From NCBI GenBank assembly GCA_052289195.1, contig DAWAJD010000011.1:1-53526 (forward strand): a stretch of DNA of 53,526 nucleotides, read 5' to 3'. The position numbers and the translations under genes are program-made. The DNA comes from UBA4644 sp900555855 (GTDB lineage: Bacteria > Bacillota > Clostridia > Oscillospirales > Butyricicoccaceae). This document shows positions 47,621 to 53,526 of this stretch, one piece after another. Position 1 is the first letter of the stretch; every line of letters begins with the position of its first letter. Below the pieces are notes generated by a model. It was not told the DNA's origin and did not search any database. It saw only the letters and a list, made by a program, of their open reading frames with translations.

Positions 47621-48466
47621 ATGAGAGTTTACATCAGCATGGACGCAGAAGGGATCTCCGGGATCTATAAGCTGGCGCAGGTGATGCCCGGCCACACGGA
47701 ATATGATTATGCCCGCAAGCTCATGGCCGGGGATATCAACGCTGCCGTGGCAGGCGCCTGCGACGCCGGAGCGGAAAATGTCTTTGTGTGCGACGCCCAC
47801 AACGGCGGCGACAACCTGCACATCACCGATCTGGACGAGCGCACGATCCTCTGTTCCGGCGCAGACCGGCCCTTCAGCATGGCGGAGGGCGCGGAGCTGG
47901 GCTACGACGCGGCGCTGCTCATCGGCTACCACACCCGCAAGGGCAGCAAGGGCGTGATCAGCCACAGCTATGCTTACGGCTCCATGGTGGAAATGCGCAT
48001 CAACGGCAAGATCGCCTCGGAATACGAGCTGATCGGCTATATGATCGGTTATTACGGCGTGCCGGTGGTGTTCCTTTCCGGCGACGATATCATCACGGCA
48101 GACGCCCGGGCAAATGTCCCCGGGATCCACACGGTGGAGACCAAGCGCTGCATCAGCAACGGCGCCGCCGCCTGTCTGCATCCCAATGTTACCGGCCGCC
48201 GGATCCGGGAGGAGGTAAAGGCCGCGCTGCTGAACCTGAAGGCCGAGGGCATTGCCCCCATGCAGCTGGAGGGCCCGGTGACCATTGATGTGCGCTATAC
48301 CGCCGAAGCGCAGGCCTGGAAGGCCATGCAGGCGCCCGGCACCATCCGGCTGGACGAAGCCACCGTCCGCTATCTGGGCGAGGATTATAAGGAAGCCTTT
48401 ACGGCGTTTCTGGCAGGAACGACCCTTGCCGGCACCTTCCGGGACGACGCAGATCTTTACTGCTGA
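47621..48466 (+). CDS. dppA: M55 family D-aminopeptidase DppA
   Basis: A zinc D-aminopeptidase that frees D-Ala from short D-peptides such as D-Ala-D-Ala in B. subtilis. Metal and catalytic residues match: Asp8 and Glu10 in MDAEG, His60 in DAHNGG, His104 in GYHTRKG, nucleophile His115, and Glu134. At 281 aa it is like B. subtilis DppA, without an export signal. RBS AGGGAGAG precedes the ATG. It leads the dppBCDF genes, the B. subtilis dppABCDE arrangement; wall turnover peptides are the likely substrates. Confidence 0.93.
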   Translation: MRVYISMDAEGISGIYKLAQVMPGHTEYDYARKLMAGDINAAVAGACDAGAENVFVCDAHNGGDNLHITDLDERTILCSGADRPFSMAEGAELGYDAALLIGYHTRKGSKGVISHSYAYGSMVEMRINGKIASEYELIGYMIGYYGVPVVFLSGDDIITADARANVPGIHTVETKRCISNGAAACLHPNVTGRRIREEVKAALLNLKAEGIAPMQLEGPVTIDVRYTAEAQAWKAMQAPGTIRLDEATVRYLGEDYKEAFTAFLAGTTLAGTFRDDADLYC

Positions 48467-48486
48467 AAACGACAGGGAGGGATGAG

Positions 48487-49425
48487 ATGTTTCGCTATGT
48501 TTCCAAACGGGTGCTCCAGCTGGTCCTCGTGTTTTTCATCGTATCGGTTCTGATCTTCACGGTGGTGCGCATGACGCCGCTGGATCCCATCGCCTCCATC
48601 TCCAAGGGCAAGGCCATGAGCGAGGAGACCCGCCTTGCGCTGATGCGGGAATATGGGCTGGACAAGTCCTGGGCCGGGCAGTATGTTTCCTGGATCGGCG
48701 GCCTGTTCCGGGGGGATCTGGGCAAGAGCTTTCAGTACCGGCAGGCCGTCACGGAGCTTCTGGCCGTGCGCTACAGGACCTCGGTGCAGCTGGTGGCCAT
48801 GAGCGCGCTGATGATCATTTTTCTGGCCATTCCCCTGGGCGTGGTCAGCGCGGCCCATAAAAACAGCCTGCTGGATCAGACACTGACGGTGTCTTCCCTG
48901 ATCTTTGTGTCTTCGCCGCCGTTTTTCACCGGGATTTTGCTGATGCTGCTGTTTACCATGGTCTGGCCGGTCTTTCCCACCTTCGGCACCGGCGCGAATT
49001 TCTGGGACAACATGAAATATCTGTTTCTGCCGGCGGTATCGCTGGCGGCGGTGCGGGTGGCGCTGTCCATGCGCATCACCCGGAGCAATATGGTGGAGCA
49101 GCTGCAGGCGCCCTATATCCAGACGGCCACGGCCAAGGGCCTTTCCCGGCGGACCATTGTGTATAAGCACGCCCTGAAAAATGCCGCCATCCCCATCATG
49201 ACCGTCACCGCGCTGGACATTTCCGGCATGTTGGGCGGCTCCGTTCTGGTGGAAAAGGTCTTTTCTTTGAACGGCGTCGGCACCCTGCTGGCAGATTCCA
49301 TTACAAAGTCAGATTATCCCGTGACGCAGAGCATCACGCTCATCATGGTGCTGGTCTTCATGCTGTGCAATCTGTTTGTGGATATCATGTATGGCGTCAT
49401 TGATCCGCGGGTGCGGCTGGATTAA
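48487..49425 (+). CDS. dppB: Oligopeptide ABC transporter permease DppB
   Basis: A 312-aa inner-membrane permease with six spans. It has the family N-terminus (MFRYVSKRVLQLVLVFFIVSVL) trimmed here as the R-x-L-Q hydrophobic start, the MTPLDPIA loop, and the EAA motif region near ATAKGLSRRTIVYKHALKNA that docks the ATPases. Begins 21 nt after dppA. Confidence 0.92.
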   Translation: MFRYVSKRVLQLVLVFFIVSVLIFTVVRMTPLDPIASISKGKAMSEETRLALMREYGLDKSWAGQYVSWIGGLFRGDLGKSFQYRQAVTELLAVRYRTSVQLVAMSALMIIFLAIPLGVVSAAHKNSLLDQTLTVSSLIFVSSPPFFTGILLMLLFTMVWPVFPTFGTGANFWDNMKYLFLPAVSLAAVRVALSMRITRSNMVEQLQAPYIQTATAKGLSRRTIVYKHALKNAAIPIMTVTALDISGMLGGSVLVEKVFSLNGVGTLLADSITKSDYPVTQSITLIMVLVFMLCNLFVDIMYGVIDPRVRLD

Positions 49426-49436
49426 GGAGGCGCTTT

Positions 49437-50363
49437 ATGAAAAAGAACAAAGCCTTTTCGGCCAAACGAAATACGGGAACGCTGTTTACCGTCCCGGTGG
49501 TGATCGCCATGGTGGTCCTGTGCGTCATTATTTTCTGCGCGGTGTTCGCGCCGCTGATCTCGCCCTACGACCCGGTCTATCAGGACATCGGCGCGGCGCT
49601 CAGCGGCCCCACGGACCAGCATATCCTGGGCACGGACAGCGTGGGCCGCGACCTGCTGAGCCGCCTGTTTTACGGCGGACGGACCACCATCGTGGGCGGC
49701 CTGGCCATCATCTTCCTTTCCATCCTGCTGGGCCTGCCCATCGGCCTGTTCTGCGGGTATTACGGCGGGCTCATTGATTCCATCTTCATGCGCGTCTGCG
49801 ATATCCTGCTGTCCTTCCCCTCCATGCTGCTGGCCTTCGTGCTGGTGGCGGGCTTCGGCCGGGGCAGCATGAACAACGCCATCATCGCCCTGGGCGTGAT
49901 CTATGTGCCGGGTCTGGCCCGGCTGGTGCGCTCCCTGACGCTGGTGGAAAAAAACAAGGTCTATGTGGAGGCCCTGCGCTCCATGTGCTATTCCAATCTG
50001 CGGATCATGTTTGTCCACATCATCCCAAACTGCATTTCCAGCGTCATCATCCAGCTCACGCTGGACATGGGCTACGCCGTGCTGGACCTTGCGGGCATGA
50101 GCTTTCTGGGCTTCGGCGTTCAGGCGCCAACGGCAGACTGGGGCAATATGCTCAACGAGGGCCGGGGCTATCTGATGCAGAAGCCCATGCTGGCCATCCT
50201 GCCGGGCCTGTGCATCATTGCGCTGGTGGTCTCGCTGAATATCTTCAGCGACGGGCTCTACCGCTATCTGGAACCCCAGCAGCGCAAGCTGCCCACCTTT
50301 AAGAAATACGACCGAATGCGCGCCAGAGCGCTGAAAAAAGCGGGGGTGAAAAACGATGGCTGA
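49437..50363 (+). CDS. dppC: Oligopeptide ABC transporter permease DppC
   Basis: The partner permease, 308 aa, with a cytoplasmic N-terminus, six spans, the GTDSVGRDLLSRLFYGGRTT motif of DppC/OppC and the EAA loop (YVEALRSMCYSNLRIMF). LDLAGMSFLGFGVQAPTADWG is also typical. It starts 12 nt after dppB with GGAGG upstream, and overlaps dppD by eight bases. Confidence 0.93.
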   Translation: MKKNKAFSAKRNTGTLFTVPVVIAMVVLCVIIFCAVFAPLISPYDPVYQDIGAALSGPTDQHILGTDSVGRDLLSRLFYGGRTTIVGGLAIIFLSILLGLPIGLFCGYYGGLIDSIFMRVCDILLSFPSMLLAFVLVAGFGRGSMNNAIIALGVIYVPGLARLVRSLTLVEKNKVYVEALRSMCYSNLRIMFVHIIPNCISSVIIQLTLDMGYAVLDLAGMSFLGFGVQAPTADWGNMLNEGRGYLMQKPMLAILPGLCIIALVVSLNIFSDGLYRYLEPQQRKLPTFKKYDRMRARALKKAGVKNDG

Positions 50364-51348
50364 GCTTTTGGAGATCCGGGATCTTTCCGTGGAGATCATG
50401 TCCACCCGCGGCCTGGTCCACGCCGTCCGCGGCGTCAACCTGACGGTGGAGGCAGGCTCCATCCACGGCATCGTAGGCGAATCCGGCTGCGGCAAGAGCG
50501 TCACCTCCCGCTCCATCCTGCGGCTTTATGACAAGCGCTATGTGCGCACCCGGGGCCAGATCCTCTTTGACGGGCAGGACCTGCTGGAATGCTCGGAAAA
50601 GCAGATGCAGAAGATCCGCGGCAAGCAGATCAGCATGATCTTTCAGGACCCCATGACGGCACTGAATCCGCTCTATAAGGTGGGCGATCAGATTGCGGAG
50701 GTCTATACCCGCCATTTTGGCGATTCCCGGAAGGAGGCCCGGAAAAAGGCGCTGGAGATGCTGGAGCTGGTGGGCATCCACCCGGCGGAGGTGCGCTACG
50801 AGCAATATCCCTTTGAGTTTTCCGGCGGGATGCTCCAGCGGGCGGTGATCGCCATGGCGGTGGCCGGCGGGCCAAAGCTCATCATTGCCGACGAGCCCAC
50901 CACCGCGCTGGATGTGACCATTCAGGCGCAGATCCTGGAGCTGCTGCAGAAGCTGCAGCGGGAGCTGAATGTGGCCATCCTGGTCATTACCCATAACTTC
51001 GGCATCGTCTCGGAGATCTGCGACACCGTCTCCGTGATGTATGCGGGGACCGTTTTGGAGACGGGCTCCAAGGAGGATGTTTTTCGCAGCCCCGCCAATC
51101 CTTACAGCCGGGCGCTGATGGAGAGCATCCCCCGCCGGGGCGTCAAGAACCAGCGGCTCCGCACCATCCCCGGCATCCCGCCGGAGCTGTTTGACGAGAT
51201 GGCGGGCTGTCCCTTCGCGCCCCGGTGCGAATATGCGGCCCAGCGCTGCCGGGAGGAGAAGCCGAAGCTCATGCCGCAGCGCACTGCGGGCAGCCAGCCT
51301 CATTTGGCGGCCTGTCATTACGCGGAGGGAGGACAGGATCATGTGTGA
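50356..51348 (+). CDS. dppD: Oligopeptide ABC transporter ATPase DppD
   Basis: A 330-aa ABC ATPase. Walker A GESGCGKS (41-48), signature FSGGMLQRAVIAMA, Walker B LIIADEPTTALDV. The C-terminal oligopeptide module has GCPFAPRCEYAAQRC, a cysteine cluster found in Dpp/Opp ATPases where it can hold an Fe-S centre. Both ends overlap their neighbours by eight bases. Confidence 0.94.
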   Translation: MAELLEIRDLSVEIMSTRGLVHAVRGVNLTVEAGSIHGIVGESGCGKSVTSRSILRLYDKRYVRTRGQILFDGQDLLECSEKQMQKIRGKQISMIFQDPMTALNPLYKVGDQIAEVYTRHFGDSRKEARKKALEMLELVGIHPAEVRYEQYPFEFSGGMLQRAVIAMAVAGGPKLIIADEPTTALDVTIQAQILELLQKLQRELNVAILVITHNFGIVSEICDTVSVMYAGTVLETGSKEDVFRSPANPYSRALMESIPRRGVKNQRLRTIPGIPPELFDEMAGCPFAPRCEYAAQRCREEKPKLMPQRTAGSQPHLAACHYAEGGQDHV

Positions 51349-52303
51349 TGTGAAAAACGCCGTGCCCTGCATAGAGGTTCGCGGCCTGAAAAAATACTAT
51401 CCCTTTAAGGGCGGACGGACGCTGCGGGCCGTAGACGGCGTGGATCTGACCATCCACACCGGCGAGATCTTCGGGATCGTGGGGGAATCCGGTTGCGGAA
51501 AGTCTACCCTGGGCAAGTGCATGATGCGTCTCACCGACCTGACGGAGGGGCAGGTGCTGTTTCAGGGGAAGGATATTTCCAGCCAGAGCCGCAAGGCCCT
51601 CCGCAGCGAGCTGCAGCGGATGCAGATGATCTTTCAGAACCCCTATTCCAGCTTCAATCCCAAGCTGAAGCTCTCCTATTCTCTGGCAGAGCCCTGCCGC
51701 CTGAAGGGCATGAGCAAGCCCCAGATCAAGGAGCGGATGGATCAGTTCCTGCAGTATATTTCTCTCTCGGAAAACGAGCTGAACCGCTTTCCCCATGAGC
51801 TTTCCGGCGGGCAGCTCCAGCGTCTGGCCATCGCCCGGGCGCTGCTGCTGGATCCGGAGTTCATCGTGGCCGACGAGCCGGTCTCCGCGTTGGATGTTTC
51901 CGTGCAGGCCCAGATCCTGAACCTGATCGCCGACCTGAAGCAGAACTTCCGCATGACCATGATGTTCATTTCCCACGATATGACCGTGGTGGAGCACATC
52001 TGCGACAAGGTGGCGGTGATGTATCTGGGCGCGGTGGTGGAATGGGGCGAGAGCGACGCGGTCTTCCGCAATATCCAGCATCCCTACACCCAGGCGCTGA
52101 TCTCCGCGATCCCCGTCATCGACCTGGAGCAGCAGAAAAAGGAGCGCATCCTTCTGCAGGGCGATATCCCAACGGCGCTGGAGGAGCACAAGGGCTGCCG
52201 CTTTGCTTCCCGCTGCTCCCGCTGCCAGGAGATCTGCAGGAGCCAGCCGCCCCAGCTCCGGGAGACGGAGCCCGGCCATTATGTGGCCTGCCATTGCTGT
52301 TAG
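51341..52303 (+). CDS. dppF: Oligopeptide ABC transporter ATPase DppF
   Basis: The second ABC ATPase, 320 aa. Walker A GESGCGKST (48-56), signature LSGGQLQRLAIARAL, Walker B FIVADEPVSALDV. The C-terminal cysteine cluster is RFASRCSRCQEIC, and the protein ends CHCC. The start at 51341 has GGAGGACAGG upstream; the long open frame before it is the dppD gene. Confidence 0.94.
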   Translation: MCDVKNAVPCIEVRGLKKYYPFKGGRTLRAVDGVDLTIHTGEIFGIVGESGCGKSTLGKCMMRLTDLTEGQVLFQGKDISSQSRKALRSELQRMQMIFQNPYSSFNPKLKLSYSLAEPCRLKGMSKPQIKERMDQFLQYISLSENELNRFPHELSGGQLQRLAIARALLLDPEFIVADEPVSALDVSVQAQILNLIADLKQNFRMTMMFISHDMTVVEHICDKVAVMYLGAVVEWGESDAVFRNIQHPYTQALISAIPVIDLEQQKKERILLQGDIPTALEEHKGCRFASRCSRCQEICRSQPPQLRETEPGHYVACHCC

Positions 52304-52357
52304 TTTGGCAAAGGTCAAATTGACATAACAAAATAAAAACAGAAAGGAAAATGACTC

Positions 52358-53526
52358 ATGAAAAAGCTCCTCTGTGCATGTCTGGTCATCGCCATGCTGG
52401 TCACACTCACGGCCTGCGGCGGGAAAGACGGTGAAAAGACCTCCGGCGAAAAGATTGTTCTCAATGTTCACATGAACGGCGACCCCGTTGCCATTGATCC
52501 TGCCTTTGCCTATGACAACGCCAGCAGCCTTGTGGTCAACCAGATCACCGAGAGCCTGCTGACCCATAATCAGGACAACACCCTCAAGCCCAACCTCTGC
52601 AAATCTTTTGAAGCCACCGACCCCTGCACCTATGTTTACCAGATCCGGGACGATGTGACCTTCTCCGACGGCACGCCCATGACCATGGACGATGTGATCT
52701 ATTCCATCCGGCGGCATCTGGACGCGGACCTTGGCTCCTATATGAACTGGTTCTTTGCCAATGTGACCTCCGTGGAGGCCACCGGCGAATGGGAAATGAC
52801 CATCAAGCTGGCCGAGCCGCAGGCCACCTGGCAGTATGTTCTGGCAACCTCCGCGGGCATGATCGTCCAGAAGAAGTTCTGCGAGGAGCACGCCGGCGAG
52901 GTGGGCTCCGCCTCTGTGGGCATCATCGGCACCGGCCCCTTCGTCTTTGAAAAGTGGGAAAACGGCTCCAAGGTGATCCTGAAGAAGAACGAAAACTACT
53001 GGGACAAGACCGCCAAGACCAATGTGGATGAGATCGTCTTCAGCATCATCGCCGACGATACCACCATCGCCACCGCTCTGAAGAGCGGGCAGGTGGACCT
53101 CTCCTGGGATTTCTCCAGCAAGCTGGTGGAGACCATCCAGGGCTTTGATAATGTGGAGCTGAAGAGCTGGAGCGGCATGGGCATCGAATATCTGGCCTTC
53201 AACAATATGCGCAAGCCCTTTGACGAGGTGAATGTCCGCAAGGCCATCGCCTATGCCATCGATCTGGATTCCATCTTCAACAATGTGATCAAGGATTCCG
53301 GCATCAAGGGCGACCTGCTGCCCATGACGGATTCTCTCTTCACCGTGGAGGCCGACCGCTGGAAGCAGTATGTCAAGGACCACGGCGGCCATGTCTACGA
53401 TCTGGACAAGGCGAAGGAATATCTGGCCGCGTCCTCCGTGCCCAACGGCTTTGATTTCACCATGTATGTGTCTCAGGCCAGAAGCCAGGCTTACGATGTG
53501 GCGCTGGTGGTCCAGCAGAACCTGAA
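52358..53526 (+). CDS. Oligopeptide ABC transporter substrate-binding lipoprotein (partial)
   Basis: The gene runs off the window end, with at least 389 codons and no stop. A lipoprotein signal (MKKLLCACLVIAMLVTLTAC) is cut at Cys20 (lipobox LTAC). The mature part shows SBP family 5 features: DPVAIDPAFAYDNASSLVVNQITESLL, FSDGTPMTMDDVIYS, GTGPFVFEKWENG and NMRKPFDEVNVRKAIAYAID. It should capture peptides on the cell surface for DppBCDF. RBS AAAGGAAA lies 7 nt upstream of the ATG. Confidence 0.93.
   Translation, partial: MKKLLCACLVIAMLVTLTACGGKDGEKTSGEKIVLNVHMNGDPVAIDPAFAYDNASSLVVNQITESLLTHNQDNTLKPNLCKSFEATDPCTYVYQIRDDVTFSDGTPMTMDDVIYSIRRHLDADLGSYMNWFFANVTSVEATGEWEMTIKLAEPQATWQYVLATSAGMIVQKKFCEEHAGEVGSASVGIIGTGPFVFEKWENGSKVILKKNENYWDKTAKTNVDEIVFSIIADDTTIATALKSGQVDLSWDFSSKLVETIQGFDNVELKSWSGMGIEYLAFNNMRKPFDEVNVRKAIAYAIDLDSIFNNVIKDSGIKGDLLPMTDSLFTVEADRWKQYVKDHGGHVYDLDKAKEYLAASSVPNGFDFTMYVSQARSQAYDVALVVQQNL

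Noticed and set aside
1..53526. CRISPR arrays, insertion sequences, prophage or integrase genes
   Set aside because: No regularly spaced repeats, transposase, integrase or phage structural frames were seen. Gene content and base use are even throughout.

Overview
This window looks like a chromosomal segment of a GC-rich, Gram-positive, spore-forming member of the Clostridia, most probably an Oscillospirales-type gut anaerobe. The evidence is the gene content: yabP/yabQ and a SpoVB-family flippase, RicT and the c-di-AMP receptor DarA, an HrcA/CIRCE heat-shock operon, an ECF vitamin transporter and an FMN riboswitch. Many promoters are close to the consensus sigma-A form with 17-bp spacing. I cannot name a species. 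There are no rRNA genes, insertion sequences, phage genes or CRISPR arrays. A run of 10 Ns (4390-4399) interrupts one gene.

Layout. 1-471: two minus-strand tRNAs with their own promoter and terminator. 472-2840: an NlpC/P60 lipoprotein, then divIC and an S1-domain yabR-like gene. 2853-9164 (minus): the cell-wall and replication group femX-like, alr, darA, holB, ricT, then a MATE transporter. 9378-10388 (minus): GAPDH. 10636-13100 (plus): an orphan histidine-kinase-like protein without the usual His, and a PatB/MalY-type PLP enzyme. 13155-14887 (minus): a TetR regulator and a riboflavin S-component under an FMN riboswitch. 15008-16045 (plus): an unrecognised HEXXH protein. 16132-24459 (minus): one long gene train of an rRNA methyltransferase-like gene, ecfA1-ecfA2-ecfT, truA, a DUF5711-like protein, cvpA and a Clp ATPase. 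24654-27705 (plus): a BaiN-family flavoprotein, a YdcC/GerS-like lipoprotein, a MazF toxin without a visible antitoxin, and a membrane-anchored protein. 27872-29761: a MerR-RDD fusion and tadA. 29912-34750: CIRCE-hrcA-grpE-dnaK-dnaJ. 34942-42297: recJ-rel-dtd-MBL hydrolase-hemZ and a zinc-ribbon protein. 42441-46275: SpoVB-like, mazG, hup, rqcP, yabP, yabQ. 46322-end: an AraC-type regulator with a ferredoxin-like tail, divergent from a D-aminopeptidase and oligopeptide ABC transporter operon that runs off the window.

How they fit together. Much is housekeeping: envelope synthesis, translation quality control, stringent response, chaperones and replication. The yabM-yabQ block and divIC-yabR, adjacent in Bacillus subtilis, are here about 44 kb apart. 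The ECF module EcfA1A2T has no S-component beside it; RibU, about 6.4 kb away under flavin control, is a plausible client. The strongest candidates for undescribed biology are the AraC regulator carrying eight cysteines in two 4Fe-4S motifs next to a peptide-scavenging operon, the membrane-tethered MerR-RDD protein with a MerR-type promoter in front of itself, the His-less kinase, a hairpin that hides the yabP ribosome-binding site but would be cut by a sporulation promoter, and a GAPDH with residues expected for NADP use.
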